In this document: piece by piece, positions 1 to 9,277 of the stretch
Layout of the letters: every line of letters begins with the position of its first letter
How positions within the stretch are numbered: position 1 is the stretch's first letter
From: Methylocystis rosea
GTDB lineage: Bacteria > Pseudomonadota > Alphaproteobacteria > Rhizobiales > Beijerinckiaceae
Length of the DNA: 64,000 bases
NCBI RefSeq assembly: GCF_003855495.1
Contig: NZ_CP034087.1
Location: forward strand, 283,970 to 347,969
Direction: 5' to 3'
Program-made: the position numbers and the translations under genes
The notes under the pieces: model-generated
The model's input: only the letters and a program-made list of their open reading frames with translations
Database searches by the model: none
Told to the model about the DNA's origin: nothing

Positions 1-399
1 CCGCGCGGCGGCCCTGGCATGCGCGAAATGCTCTCCACGACGTCGGCGATTTACGGTCAAGGATTGGGAGAGAAGGTCGCGTTGATTACAGACGGCCGCT
101 TTTCGGGAGCTACCCGCGGCCTTTGCGTCGGCCATGTCGGACCGGAAGCCGCCGTCGGCGGACCTATCGCGCTCATAGAGGACGGCGATGTGATCGAAAT
201 CGACGCAAGGCGCGGCGCATTGTCAGTGAGGGTCGACGCCGAAACGATGGGGGCGCGCCGTGACCGCTGGCGGCCGCGCGAAAACGCGTTCCAGTCCGGG
301 GCGCTGTGGCGGTACGCGCGGACGGTTGGGCCGGCCGGGAAGGGCGCTGTTACACACCCGGGAGCGGGAGCAGAAAGCCACGTCTATGCCGATATTTGA
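1..399 (+). CDS. ilvD: dihydroxy-acid dehydratase, C-terminal part (runs in from the left edge)
   Basis: The frame is open from base 1 and encodes the C-terminal ~130 residues of IlvD, the Fe-S dehydratase of branched-chain amino acid synthesis that converts dihydroxy acids to 2-keto acids. Family landmarks are [23 protein letters not shown] and [17 protein letters not shown], followed by the [15 protein letters not shown] tail. The last residues (after KGAVT) differ from the usual short end and give an unusual C-terminal extension. The 5' part lies outside the window, so it is not known whether the gene is intact. A second, diverged ilvD fragment occurs at 7856-7965. Confidence 0.85.
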   Translation, partial: PRGGPGMREMLSTTSAIYGQGLGEKVALITDGRFSGATRGLCVGHVGPEAAVGGPIALIEDGDVIEIDARRGALSVRVDAETMGARRDRWRPRENAFQSGALWRYARTVGPAGKGAVTHPGAGAESHVYADI

Positions 400-425
400 G
401 AATCGGTCCAGCCTGAGCCCGGGCG

Positions 426-731
426 ATGATGGTCGCCATGTTCATCACGTCCACCGGCACAGGGATCGGAAAGACGTATCAGACCGCATTTTCGACCAGA
501 TATTTCCGGGCCAAGGACGAGACGTCGAGGCCTACAAGCCGGTCATTGGCGATTTCGATTCTGCTTTTCCCGAAGAAAGTGACACAGGAATTTTGCTTTC
601 CACGATGGGTCGTCCTGTGCGTGGCGGCTATCAGGCAGTTTGTGCGAAGAGCCGAGGTCATTGCCTTGCCTTATCAGGAGAACCTAACCGCGACACTCCC
701 CGCCGTTCGGGACGTGGCGAAACTACTATGA
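426..731 (+). pseudogene. decayed dethiobiotin synthetase (bioD) remnant
   Basis: The start encodes a BioD-like P-loop (MFITSTGTGIGKT) for about 30 residues. The similarity then moves to another forward frame between about 510 and 620, where AYKPVIGDFD and ESDTGILLSTMGRP match the family's substrate-binding segment. A return frame covers 630-731. At least one frameshift therefore breaks the gene, and the distal half of the protein is not recognisable. An intact bioD lies at 13526-14164, so this is probably a dead second copy of a different lineage. The assignment rests on motif recognition only. Confidence 0.6.
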
Positions 732-883
732 TCGATCGGACTCGCAGGGAGGATCGCGGCAGTGACTCCAATGCTAATGGGCCGGCAAGTACATGATCGG
801 GCCATCCAGATACGAATTGCTTGGGGCTACTCAAGTGACCGCGATGGCGGGTGGCCTTCGGTCGTTAAACATGGTCAACTGTC

Positions 884-1987
884 ATGTCTGGTTTTAGCGA
901 CCCGGTGACGATTAATACCCCCACGCCTGGCGCGGCGACCGGATTGGTCATCCGGCAGCCGGACGATTGGCACGTACACCTGCGTGACGGCGCCATGCTG
1001 GGGACGGTGGTCAACGAAACAGCCCGGCAGTTTGCGAGGGCTATCGTTATGCCAAACCTCATTCCGCCGGTCACGACGGTTGCCAGAGCAGTGGCGTACC
1101 GTTCGCGCATTCGGGCGGCGCTCGCGCCGGGCTTCGCGTTCACCCCGCTCATGACCGTGTACCTCACGGACACTATTGATCCAGGCGAAATTGAGCAGGG
1201 CTTCAAATCGGGCGTCTTCACGGCGGCCAAGCTGTATCCGGCGCACGCGACCACCAATGCCGCGCAAGGCGTGGCCGATATCGAGCGCATCTATCCTGTC
1301 CTCGAGTTGATGCAGCGACTTGGGATGCCGTTGCTGCTGCACGGCGAGGTCGCCGACCACCGCGTCGACGTCTTCGATCGTGAGGCTGTATTCATCGAGC
1401 GCGTTCTCGCGAAACTTCTCGCGGCGTTCCCGGCGCTCAGAGTTGTGTTGGAGCACATAACGACCGAGGAGGCGGTAGCGTTCGTCGAGACCGCCGGACC
1501 GAACCTCGGCGCGACGATCACGCCGCATCACCTGGTCATCAATCGAAACGCGATGTTCGAAGGCGGTATCCGCCCGCACCTGTATTGTCTTCCCGTCGCC
1601 AAGCGGGAACGGCATCGACTGGCGTTGCGCCGCGCGGCGACCTCGGGTAATCCTAAGTTCTTTCTGGGGACAGACTCAGCGCCGCACGCGGTCGGCGAGA
1701 AGGAATCCGACTGCGGATGCGCTGGCATTTTCAACGCTCCCGTGGCGCTGGAAACTTACGCGGCGGTTTTCGACGAGGAAGGCGCGCTGGAGAAACTGGA
1801 AGCCTTCGCCGCCGAACATGGCCCCCGCTTCTACGGTCTTTCTCTCAATACGGGCTCCATCGTCCTCGAACGGACACCGCGAAGAGTGTCTTCAACCATG
1901 GTTGTCGCCAACACTCGCATCATACCGTTTCAGGCGAACGCTACCCTCGCCTGGACGTTTCGCGGACGATCGAGCGGCGCTTACTAG
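884..1987 (+). CDS. pyrC: dihydroorotase, class II (PyrC)
   Basis: The product (367 residues) cyclises N-carbamoyl-aspartate to dihydroorotate in cytosolic pyrimidine synthesis. Zinc-site residues of the amidohydrolase fold are visible: DDWHVHLRDG (H30, H32), the carboxylated lysine in TAAKLYPAHAT (K116), LLLHGEV (H153), LEHITT (H191) and LGTDSAPH (D264). Its length is slightly above the usual ~345 residues because of an N-terminal extension; the conserved region begins at about residue 20, so a later start is possible. The DUF6671 gene begins 1 base after its stop, suggesting co-transcription. Confidence 0.93.
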   Translation: MSGFSDPVTINTPTPGAATGLVIRQPDDWHVHLRDGAMLGTVVNETARQFARAIVMPNLIPPVTTVARAVAYRSRIRAALAPGFAFTPLMTVYLTDTIDPGEIEQGFKSGVFTAAKLYPAHATTNAAQGVADIERIYPVLELMQRLGMPLLLHGEVADHRVDVFDREAVFIERVLAKLLAAFPALRVVLEHITTEEAVAFVETAGPNLGATITPHHLVINRNAMFEGGIRPHLYCLPVAKRERHRLALRRAATSGNPKFFLGTDSAPHAVGEKESDCGCAGIFNAPVALETYAAVFDEEGALEKLEAFAAEHGPRFYGLSLNTGSIVLERTPRRVSSTMVVANTRIIPFQANATLAWTFRGRSSGAY

Positions 1988-1988
1988 C

Positions 1989-2852
1989 ATGGCCCAAGCG
2001 CGCCATCCTTACGCCGGTCGAACGGCCGTTTTCGCCACCATGCACCGCAAGGAAGAGGTCGTAGCGCCCGCGTTGATGTCGACGCCCGGCTTAATCGTCA
2101 CTTCAACGCCTGGACTCGATACCGATCAACTTGGCACGTTCTCTGGAGAGATTCCGCGCGATGGAACGATGCTCGACGTAGCCATGCGCAAAGCGCGTCT
2201 GGGCATGAGCGCCGCAGGTGTGCCGCTTGGGCTTGCGAGTGAAGGCTCATTTGGTCCGCATCCCGTCATTCCGTATATTCCTGCGGGCATGGAGCTCCTG
2301 GTCTTTGTAGATGACGAGAGGGGAATTGTTGTCACCGAAAGCTTAATCGCGGAGAAGACGAATTATGATCATCTGGTCATTTTGCCCGGCGAAGCATCCG
2401 ACGAGTTTCTGCAAAGGATCGGTTTTCCAACCCATGGGTTGATCGTCCGGCCGAACGAAGGTGAGGTGGCGTCTGCTCTCGCCAAGGGCATTGTCGACCC
2501 CGACAGCTTAAGGCGCGCCATTGAAGCGGCCGCTGCTGTATCGTCGGATGGCCGGGCGCGCATGGAGACAGACATGCGCGCCCACTTCAACCCGACGCGG
2601 ATGAGGAGTCTTGCCATATTGGCCGAACGCCTCGCGCAGCGCTTGGCGCGGCAATGCCCGGCCTGCGGCGCGCCGGGTTTTGGTCGGACCGGATCTCTCA
2701 CCGGCTTGCTCTGCGAAGCCTGCGGCACGCCCACTGAGTTGGTCGTTGCCGAGATATTAGGGTGTCCCGCATGCGATTATACGGAAGAGCGCCTTCGAGG
2801 AGATGGATTGCAGCGCGCGCCGGCTCAGCACTGCCCTTTGTGCAACCCATGA
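1989..2852 (+). CDS. DUF6671 family protein with C-terminal zinc-ribbon cysteines
   Basis: This 287-residue protein resembles the DUF6671 family (function unknown). The ATG at 1989 directly follows the pyrC stop; an in-frame upstream extension to 1818 would overlap pyrC and is not needed. The last ~75 residues hold four CxxC-type pairs (CPACGAPGF, LCEACGTP, CPACDY, CPLC), as expected of paired zinc ribbons. The N-terminal ~200 residues carry GTFSGEIPRDGTMLDVAMRK and SEGSFGPHP, which I recall as conserved in the family. The tight spacing hints at coupling with pyrimidine metabolism, but no function can be assigned. Confidence 0.75.
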   Translation: MAQARHPYAGRTAVFATMHRKEEVVAPALMSTPGLIVTSTPGLDTDQLGTFSGEIPRDGTMLDVAMRKARLGMSAAGVPLGLASEGSFGPHPVIPYIPAGMELLVFVDDERGIVVTESLIAEKTNYDHLVILPGEASDEFLQRIGFPTHGLIVRPNEGEVASALAKGIVDPDSLRRAIEAAAAVSSDGRARMETDMRAHFNPTRMRSLAILAERLAQRLARQCPACGAPGFGRTGSLTGLLCEACGTPTELVVAEILGCPACDYTEERLRGDGLQRAPAQHCPLCNP

Positions 2853-3424
2853 TGCATTGTGAGGATACCCAGCTCCCGGACCTTCTGTTGACACTGACCC
2901 AGTGTCACTTTCCTCGCAGGAGTCTCCGTGACGCGGAGAGCAAGCTTCGCCAGTGACGCGGTCACGCGCACCGTTTCAGCACGAGGATCTGTGGTCTTGC
3001 GGGATCGACTCTCTTGACGGACCATCTTCGACCTCATGGCGTCGCACTGAAGCGTCTGCGCGCGCTGCATCCGCAGTAGATCGATCTTTCGCTTCACCGA
3101 ATGGAGCATCTTCGCGAGATTGGGGCCGGTTACGACCCTATGCGAGTTTTTTTGAAACAAATTCTTAGACATTTTGAATTTTTGCAACGCTGGAAATCCG
3201 CCTAGATTGGCAAGGCCATGAAATCCTTTACGCACTCGGACGCCAAAGTAATGGCTGGAATGAATCGCGTAAAGTTGAGGAGCGGACATCGCGACGAGGG
3301 ATGGAGGCCAAATGAAGAGCATTTGCGATGGATTTGCGCAACATATGCTGAATCTCAGGAGATTTCGGCGGTCGTAATCTTGTCGGTGCGGTCTTCGCTA
3401 GGAATTGCATGAGGACAATGGCTG
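2853..3424. other. gene-poor stretch between the DUF6671 gene and pccB
   Basis: No gene could be recognised here. A minus-strand frame (2825-3322, 165 codons) covers most of it, but it lacks recognisable motifs, overlaps the end of the DUF6671 gene and has no clear ribosome-binding site. The pccB promoter presumably lies near 3300-3410, but I see no convincing consensus boxes. Confidence 0.4.
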
Positions 3425-4960
3425 GTGAAACATATTCTCGACGGGCTCGAACAGCGGCGCGCGTCCGCACGGCTGGGCGGCGGACATAAGCGCATCGAAG
3501 CGCAGCATGCTCGCGGCAAGCTCACCGCGCGAGAGAGAATCGAACTTCTGCTCGATCACGACTCGTTCGAAGAGTTCGACATGTTCGTCGCTCATCGCTG
3601 CACCGATTTCGGGATGGATCAGGGCGAGAAAATCTCGGGCGACGGCGTCGTCACCGGCTGGGGGACCGTCAACGGCCGCGCCGTCTTCGTTTTCGCCAAG
3701 GACTTTACCGTCTTCGGCGGCTCTCTTTCGGAGACTCACGCGCAAAAGATCACCAAGCTGCAGGACATGGCGCTCAAAAATCGCGCCCCGATCATCGGCC
3801 TCTTCGACGCCGGCGGCGCGCGCATTCAGGAAGGCGTCGCGGCGCTCGGCGGCTATGGCGAAGTGTTCCAGCGAAATGTGCTTGCTTCCGGCGTCATTCC
3901 GCAAATCTCGGTGATCATGGGCCCCTGCGCCGGCGGCGACGTCTATTCGCCGGCGATGACGGACTTCATCTTCATGGTGCGCGACACGAGCTACATGTTC
4001 GTGACCGGACCGGACGTCGTGAAGACTGTGACGAACGAGACGGTGACGGCGGAAGAACTCGGCGGCGCTTCGGTGCATACCACCAAGAGTTCGATCGCCG
4101 ATCGCGCTTACGACAACGACGTCGAAGCGCTGCTGCAGATGCGGCGGCTGATCGATTTTCTCCCCTCATCGAATCAGGAGGAGCCGCCGGAGTGGACGGC
4201 GTTCGACGAGGTCGACCGCGTCGATGCTTCGCTCGATACGATTATCCCGGATAATCCAAACAAGCCGTATGACATCAAGGAACTCATCCATAAGGTCGTC
4301 GACGAGGCCGACTTCTTCGAGATCCAAGAAGCGCACGCCCGCAATATCGTGATCGGCTTTGGCCGAATCGAAGGGCGCACGGTCGGCTTCGTCGCTAATC
4401 AACCCCTCGTGCTCGCCGGCGTGCTCGACATCGACGCCTCGAAGAAAGCGGCGCGTTTCGTGCGCTTCTGCGATTGCTTCAACATTCCGATCGTCACCTT
4501 TGTCGACGTTCCGGGTTTCCTGCCCGGCACGGCGCAGGAATACGGCGGCCTGATCAAGCACGGCGCGAAGCTGCTGTTTGCGTACGCCGAAGCGACGGTG
4601 CCGAAGGTGACCGTCATCACGCGCAAGGCGTTCGGCGGCGCCTATGCCGTCATGTCCTCGAAACATCTTCGCGGCGACGTCAATTACGCTTGGCCGTCGG
4701 CGCAGATCGCCGTGATGGGCGCAAAGGGGGCAGTCGAAATCATCTTCCGCGCCGACATCTGCGACGTAGATAAGATGGCCCGCCGTATCAGCGAGTATGA
4801 ACAGCAATTTCTGTCGCCTTTTGCGGCGGCAGAAAGAGGTTACGTCGACGCCGTGGTTGCGCCGCGCGACACGCGAAAGCGAATCGCTCGCTCACTCGCC
4901 CTGCTCCGTGGAAAAGCTTTCGAAAAGCCGAGGAAGAAGCATGATAACATTCCATTATAG
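3425..4960 (+). CDS. pccB: propionyl-CoA/acetyl-CoA carboxylase, carboxyltransferase (beta) subunit
   Basis: The product (511 residues, the usual family length) transfers CO2 from carboxybiotin to propionyl-CoA to give methylmalonyl-CoA in the cytosol. The crotonase-like N- and C-domains are both complete: [30 protein letters not shown], the central region [14 protein letters not shown], then [17 protein letters not shown] and [15 protein letters not shown]. The start is a GTG at 3425 with GAGG about 10 bases upstream. The biotin-carrying alpha subunit is not in the window. It fits with ccr at 12.1 kb in the ethylmalonyl-CoA pathway, where propionyl-CoA must be carboxylated. Confidence 0.93.
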   Translation: MKHILDGLEQRRASARLGGGHKRIEAQHARGKLTARERIELLLDHDSFEEFDMFVAHRCTDFGMDQGEKISGDGVVTGWGTVNGRAVFVFAKDFTVFGGSLSETHAQKITKLQDMALKNRAPIIGLFDAGGARIQEGVAALGGYGEVFQRNVLASGVIPQISVIMGPCAGGDVYSPAMTDFIFMVRDTSYMFVTGPDVVKTVTNETVTAEELGGASVHTTKSSIADRAYDNDVEALLQMRRLIDFLPSSNQEEPPEWTAFDEVDRVDASLDTIIPDNPNKPYDIKELIHKVVDEADFFEIQEAHARNIVIGFGRIEGRTVGFVANQPLVLAGVLDIDASKKAARFVRFCDCFNIPIVTFVDVPGFLPGTAQEYGGLIKHGAKLLFAYAEATVPKVTVITRKAFGGAYAVMSSKHLRGDVNYAWPSAQIAVMGAKGAVEIIFRADICDVDKMARRISEYEQQFLSPFAAAERGYVDAVVAPRDTRKRIARSLALLRGKAFEKPRKKHDNIPL

Positions 4961-5527
4961 CATCTGTTTTGGCTTGAATATATTCAGTTATTTGCTCTGA
5001 CGCTACAAAACCGCGATCAAATTGCTCTCGCAACGTGAAGCTTCTCCGAACTTGAAGCGCACACCGCAGCTTATTGGTTCTTTCCTCCTAGTCGGCCGTG
5101 AAGACGCCAAGCGCGCGGCGCGGGCAAGATTTTCTGGCCCGGCTGGTAACGCCGATTGCGGTAAGGCGCGCAAAAGCGGCGCGCCAACTTCGTAATATTT
5201 GGTAGTGCGCTCTTCCGCCGTCTCCGGCTCGTTCGAACGGGGAAACCAAATAACTTGTCTGCGTTGCGATCGCGCGCGAACTCTCCGCCTTCGTTTGGCG
5301 ATCGCGACGAATGACGCCGTCTTCGCCGTCGCCTGACGGCTTGGCCCGCAAAGGGCATGGCGGAGCCACGCACGCGAGCATGAACATCTACGCCTGGCGG
5401 AGACGGTGGCACGGTATTGTAACCCTGGCTGTGATTGTGTGGCCGGCAAAAATCGACGCCCGGCTTGTGACAGAGCCAGGCCCGAGACCAATACGCGGTC
5501 TTGCGCGAACCGCGCATCAGAGTCCGA
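4961..5527. other. gene-poor stretch after pccB
   Basis: No intact gene is seen. Several overlapping arginine-rich minus-strand frames (between 5003 and 5628) have low-complexity composition and no family motifs, so I treat them as spurious. The stretch lies beside two truncated gene tails (5528-5889) and is probably decayed sequence. Confidence 0.4.
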
Positions 5528-5766
5528 TCAGTCGGCGTCTCGAAGCTCCTGCCTCCGGTTATGTGTAGCCACATGGCCGCCGCGTTGAAAAAGGACATGA
5601 GAAAACCACGCCGAGCCCGCCGCTTCAACCATTCTCAAGGCGTCGTCGAGCGAAGGAAGGGCGGTCACTTCGGCGGAGATTCCATCCTGCGCGAGACGAA
5701 CGGCCATCGCCCGCAAGGTGGGCGGCTCGCCGTGAACCAAAAACTCGTTATGCGCGCCGCCGCAGC
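5528..5766 (-). pseudogene. C-terminal remnant, possibly of an MBL-fold hydrolase
   Basis: In one minus frame the segment reads AHNEFLVHGEPPTLRAMAVRL followed by SLDDALRMVEAAG, which resembles the C-terminal LVHGE-type segment of MBL-fold/RNA-exonuclease-like proteins. Nothing upstream in the same frame continues it; the preceding bases belong, in another frame, to the ppsA tail remnant. It is therefore a 5'-truncated scrap. The family assignment is tentative. Confidence 0.35.
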
Positions 5767-5889
5767 GGCAGCCACACAGCGCTTCATCGCGATGAAACTG
5801 TCGGGCGTCACGGAAAGCGATTCGATCCCGTACTCAACGAGGAACTCCGCGAATTCCGGGCCGGTGCCTGCGGAAAACGAGTTCGTCAT
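5767..5889 (-). pseudogene. tail fragment of phosphoenolpyruvate synthase (ppsA-like)
   Basis: The minus-strand frame reads PEFAEFLVEYGIESLSVTPD and then SFIAMKRCVAAA, the hallmark C-terminal helix-strand of PEP synthase / PEP-utilising enzymes. Only about 40 codons remain; the frame then shifts into the neighbouring remnant. No catalytic parts (the swivelling His domain) are present, so it cannot function. Confidence 0.5.
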
Positions 5890-5957
5890 TATGAAATAGA
5901 TTATTCGATAAAGAGCAATTTAAATAATGTTTGCGCGCGTCTAGCATAGGCAAATAA

Positions 5958-6167
5958 TTGTTACGTCGAGGGAGATTTATCTCTTCTTCCGAGTCGGGCA
6001 GCGATATCGAACGACGTCAGCCCGGCGTCACCCATGACGCGGGGCTGATGAGTCAGGAAACCGGCGGCATGACGCTCCGCAGAGCAAGCGCGCCGACCGA
6101 CGCGCCGAGCGTCGCGCTGGCGATCGGCGCCATCATGGCGGAAGTTTCGGAGGGCGCATGGCGCTGA
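5958..6167 (+). pseudogene. probable 3' remnant of fhcB
   Basis: A frame ending in TDAPSVALAIGAIMAEVSEG overlaps the fhcA start by 10 bases (stop at 6165-6167, fhcA ATG at 6158). In methylotroph fhc operons the gene before fhcA is fhcB, and such an overlap is typical of a translationally coupled operon. Only ~35-45 codons look like coding sequence; everything before about 6040 is unrelated. The assignment comes from context rather than from strong motifs. Confidence 0.4.
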
Positions 6168-7795
6168 CAGTTTTGCGCGGCGGCCATATCGTCGATCCGG
6201 CGACGGGTCAGGACGCGATCGGCGACGTCTGGTTTGAGGATGGCCGTATCGTCGAACGCCCCGAGGGCCGCAGCGCGGACGAGGAGATCGACGTCTCGGG
6301 CCATATCGTCATGGCCGGCGCGATCGACATTCATTCCCATATCGCTGGCGGCAATGTGAACACGGCGCGGCTGCTGCTGCCGGAGCTGCATCGCGCGATT
6401 CGGGCGCGGCTGGCCGATACGCCGCTGTCGACCGCCAAATGGTCGAGTTACGAGACGGGTCGTCTCTATGCGCAGATGGGCTTCACCACCGTCGTCGAGC
6501 CGGCGATGGCGCCGCATCACGCCTTGCAGACGCATCTGGAATTCAACGACGCGCCGATCATCGACAAGGGCGCGCTCACCGTGCTCGGCAACGACGACTT
6601 TTTGCTCGGCATGCTGCGCGACGGCGAGAAGGACGGCGCGATCAATGATTATGTCGCGCAGACCGTGGAAAACACCCGGTCGCTCGGCTTAAAGTGCATC
6701 AACCCTGGCGGCGTCGAAGCCTTCAAGGAGAATATGCGCGCCTTCGGGCTTGACGACGTGGTGCCTTTTTATGGGTTGACGTCGCGCCAGATTTTCCAGG
6801 CGCTGCAGAAGGCGACGCAGGCGGTGGGCATCGCCCATCCGCTGCATCTGCACATGAATAATCTCGGCCTCGCGGGCAATATCGACACGGCGCTCGCAAC
6901 GATCGACGCGGCGCAAGGATTGCCGCTCCATCTCGCCCATGTGCAGTTCTACGCCTATGGCAAGGAGGGCAAGAACGGCTTCTCGTCGGCCGGCGCGCTT
7001 TTCGCCGAGAAGATCAACGCCAATAAGAATGTGAGCGTCGACGTCGGCCAGGTGATGTTTTCGGACACGGTGACGATCTCGTCCGACGTTCTGAAACAGT
7101 TCAACAGCCTGCCGGGCGCCCTTCCAAAGAAGGGCGCGATCTTCGACGGCGACGCCAATGGCGGCGGCATCGTTCCCTACGCCTACAAGATCTCGAACTA
7201 CTACAACGCCATTCAATGGGCGGCGGGCTTGGAGCTCTTCCTGCTGATTGAGAATCCCGAGCAGGTGTTCTTCACCACCGACCATCCGAACGGCGGTCCG
7301 TTCACGACCTATCCGGAGCTGTTCGCGCTGCTGATGAGCGCCGACCTTCGCGCGCAATATCTCTCGCGCCTGCCGGCCGACGTTTTGGAGCACACCACGC
7401 TGCCGTCGATCTCGCGCGAGTATACGCTTTACGAGATCGCGCAGATGAGCCGCTCCGGCGCGGCGAAACTGTTCGGCTTTGAAGACCGCGGCCGGCTCGG
7501 CGCCGGCGCCGTCGCCGACATCGCGGTTTATAAGCCCGGACGCGACGTCGCCGGCATGTTCCGCCGCGCATCTTATGTGTTCAAGGACGGCAATCTCGTC
7601 GTGCGCGATGGCCAAGTCTCGCATTACACGCGCGGCAAGACGCTGCATATTCGCCCGCGCTACGATCGGCAGATTACCAAGCGCCTCGATTCCTACTACG
7701 ACGACCTTTACGGCCTGCCGCGCAGCATCTTCGACGTGCCCGACGCGGCGCTGCCGCACGCGGACGCCTTTGCGGAGGTTCCATGCCGGATATAA
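6158..7795 (+). CDS. fhcA: formylmethanofuran dehydrogenase/formyltransferase-hydrolase complex subunit A (FhcA)
   Basis: The 545-residue protein is the amidohydrolase-fold subunit of the Fhc complex, which hydrolyses formyl-methanofuran-type C1 units to formate in the H4MPT-linked formaldehyde oxidation route of methylotrophs. The metal-site motif [11 protein letters not shown] (H59, H61) and [13 protein letters not shown] lie near the N-terminus; [39 protein letters not shown] and [11 protein letters not shown] follow in family order. The length is normal and the frame intact. Its partners are missing: upstream is only a short fhcB-like tail and downstream a 24-codon fhcD stub fused to ilvD sequence, so unless fhcBDC exist elsewhere this copy has no partners. 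Confidence 0.92.
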   Translation: MALTVLRGGHIVDPATGQDAIGDVWFEDGRIVERPEGRSADEEIDVSGHIVMAGAIDIHSHIAGGNVNTARLLLPELHRAIRARLADTPLSTAKWSSYETGRLYAQMGFTTVVEPAMAPHHALQTHLEFNDAPIIDKGALTVLGNDDFLLGMLRDGEKDGAINDYVAQTVENTRSLGLKCINPGGVEAFKENMRAFGLDDVVPFYGLTSRQIFQALQKATQAVGIAHPLHLHMNNLGLAGNIDTALATIDAAQGLPLHLAHVQFYAYGKEGKNGFSSAGALFAEKINANKNVSVDVGQVMFSDTVTISSDVLKQFNSLPGALPKKGAIFDGDANGGGIVPYAYKISNYYNAIQWAAGLELFLLIENPEQVFFTTDHPNGGPFTTYPELFALLMSADLRAQYLSRLPADVLEHTTLPSISREYTLYEIAQMSRSGAAKLFGFEDRGRLGAGAVADIAVYKPGRDVAGMFRRASYVFKDGNLVVRDGQVSHYTRGKTLHIRPRYDRQITKRLDSYYDDLYGLPRSIFDVPDAALPHADAFAEVPCRI

Positions 7796-7983
7796 TTCGC
7801 AACGGCGTGACGATAGACGACAATTTCGCCGAAGCCTTCCCGATGAGCGGGACGGGCATGCGCGTGATGCTATCGACGACGGCGGCACTCGCGGGACAGG
7901 GGCGTGGAGACAAGGATGCGCTTGTAATCGACGGGCGCTTTTCGGGCGCCACACGGGAGTGCCCGATAGGACCTCAGAAGTGA
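7783..7983 (+). pseudogene. fhcD 5' end fused in frame to an ilvD fragment
   Basis: The ATG at 7783 overlaps the fhcA stop by 13 bases, as fhcD does in fhc operons. The first ~24 codons ([18 protein letters not shown]) are the FhcD formyltransferase N-terminus. At about 7850 the frame passes without interruption into [20 protein letters not shown] and [15 protein letters not shown], an IlvD C-terminal segment, and ends 66 codons from the start. Neither protein could function. The ilvD part is clearly diverged at nucleotide level from the copy at 19-120, so it is not a recent duplicate of that one. Confidence 0.75.
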
Positions 7984-8003
7984 ATGAAGAGGAGGCTGCT
8001 CCG

Positions 8004-8576
8004 ATGGGACAGTTCGACAAGTGCCTTCTGCTCTTGGTTCGATCTGACAATGATATTCCCCGCGCTTGCAAGGAAGCTGGAGAGTTTCTAGCATTTCGAG
8101 ACGCGCGATTCCCGACAATTCATGAGGAGCACGACGAGGAATTTGTCGGAATCTGGGTCGACCCCTTGGTGGTCGATTCACCCCCGGAGCTGTTAGGCCG
8201 CACCTCGGCATATGGCCATCGTGCATTCCGGAACCGCGGGTCCTTTGGTTCGAGCGGAATATGGCTCTTGTGTTGGTTAGATGCTGCACATGGAAGCACT
8301 TCAGCGGATCTCGGAGCTTTACGTGAATCGTTGGTGTTAGCCTTGGTTGAACAGCAGACACTTCACGAATATCATACTACTCCGCAGTTCGCTCCAATCT
8401 TTAATGCGGCAGATGAGTTGTCGCATATTTGTTTTCAGACCGAGCGGCTACGCATATTGTTTCCAGAAGTAATTGGCGGGCCCCTCACATGGAACAGAAC
8501 GACTGGATCCCTACGGCGTGTGGATGATTCGAGCACGCAGAGCCCAGCAGCGAAGGTGACGATTGATCTGAATTAA
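8004..8576 (+). CDS. hypothetical protein, 190 residues
   Basis: I do not recognise the family. The ATG at 8004 has a strong Shine-Dalgarno (GAAGAGGAGG) about 9 bases upstream, which favours this start over the longer open frame that runs through fhcA. The protein begins MGQFDKCLLLLVRSDNDIPR, is acidic, and contains EEHDEEFVGIWVDPL and SHICFQTERLRILFPEVIGG. There is no signal peptide or clear membrane segment. GC content is visibly lower than in neighbouring genes, suggesting acquisition. It starts right after the fhcD::ilvD chimera. Confidence 0.6.
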   Translation: MGQFDKCLLLLVRSDNDIPRACKEAGEFLAFRDARFPTIHEEHDEEFVGIWVDPLVVDSPPELLGRTSAYGHRAFRNRGSFGSSGIWLLCWLDAAHGSTSADLGALRESLVLALVEQQTLHEYHTTPQFAPIFNAADELSHICFQTERLRILFPEVIGGPLTWNRTTGSLRRVDDSSTQSPAAKVTIDLN

Positions 8577-8649
8577 ACTTTATGAATCGATCACGTTTCC
8601 TGCGGTCAGACGAGTCCGCCTAATCAAGCGCCATCGATAGGAGCTCCGA

Positions 8650-8913
8650 ATGAGAATAAGAGAAATGTCGGCGGCGGCGGTCGCGCTTGCCGGACTCTTC
8701 CTCCCGCTGGAGCCCGCGGCGGCGCGCGACAACTTTGAATTTAGAAATCCGCGCGCTCATTCCGGCGCTGATGGAATCAAGAGCCATCGCCACAATGGCG
8801 CCTGGATCGATAACGACCGCGGACATTGGGGCGCAGACCGCGGCCGGCGCTGGGGCCATGGTCACGATCACTTCAGCCCCCGGGGACATGGCGGCCATCA
8901 TTGGGGCTGGTGA
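8650..8913 (+). CDS. small exported His/Gly-rich protein
   Basis: This 87-residue protein has a signal peptide (hydrophobic stretch AAAVALAGLFLPL, then AAARD) and a mature part ending in RGRRWGHGHDHFSPRGHGG and HHWGW. AGGAG lies 7 bases before the ATG. The His-rich tail suggests binding of a transition metal (Cu, Ni or Zn) in the periplasm, comparable to the His-rich protein at 28836-29165. No named family is recognised; the role is inferred from composition only. Confidence 0.6.
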   Translation: MRIREMSAAAVALAGLFLPLEPAAARDNFEFRNPRAHSGADGIKSHRHNGAWIDNDRGHWGADRGRRWGHGHDHFSPRGHGGHHWGW

Positions 8914-9277
8914 GGCGCGTGGCGCGGACCCTGACCGTTTTGGACTCGGGGCGGGACACTTTAGGTTCGCCGGAGGGGAGCTTCTCAAGCAGGCGCTTGA
9001 GGTGTGCGGCGGCGGCTTCGATCAGTCCGCTGCGGGCTGGCGCCGGCCAGATCTCGACGGCCGCCATATTCGCCATCACCTTGGCGAGATTACCGGTCGG
9101 AAGCCCCGCGGCGTCGAAAAGCATGAGATCATAGGGTCCGGCGACCACGCGCTCGGCGACATGCGCGAGAAAAGAGGTATAGGCTCTAAAATCTGTCCAG
9201 TCTTTTCGAAGCGTAGCGCGACCCTCTTTAAACGCCTGAGCCGCCCGAAGCCGGTGTTCAATGCGGACGCGAGCTTG
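8873..9277 (-). pseudogene. 5'-truncated coding remnant of unknown family
   Basis: The minus frame is open for 135 codons from a stop at 9278-9280 to a stop at 8873. It looks genuinely coding: RLRAAQAFKEGRATLRKDW, AYTSFLAHVAERVVAGPYDL and AVEIWPAPARSGLIEAAAAH. No good start codon with ribosome-binding site is found at its head, and it overlaps the end of the plus-strand His-rich gene. I read it as the C-terminal part of a gene whose 5' half was lost. The family was not recognised. Confidence 0.4.

Noticed and set aside
2825-3322. 165-codon minus-strand ORF after the DUF6671 gene
   Set aside because: No recognisable motif or Shine-Dalgarno, overlaps a better gene; coding status cannot be supported.
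6689-8071. 460-codon minus-strand ORF opposite fhcA
   Set aside because: It is the high-GC antisense shadow of fhcA: Arg-rich, without motifs or ribosome-binding site.
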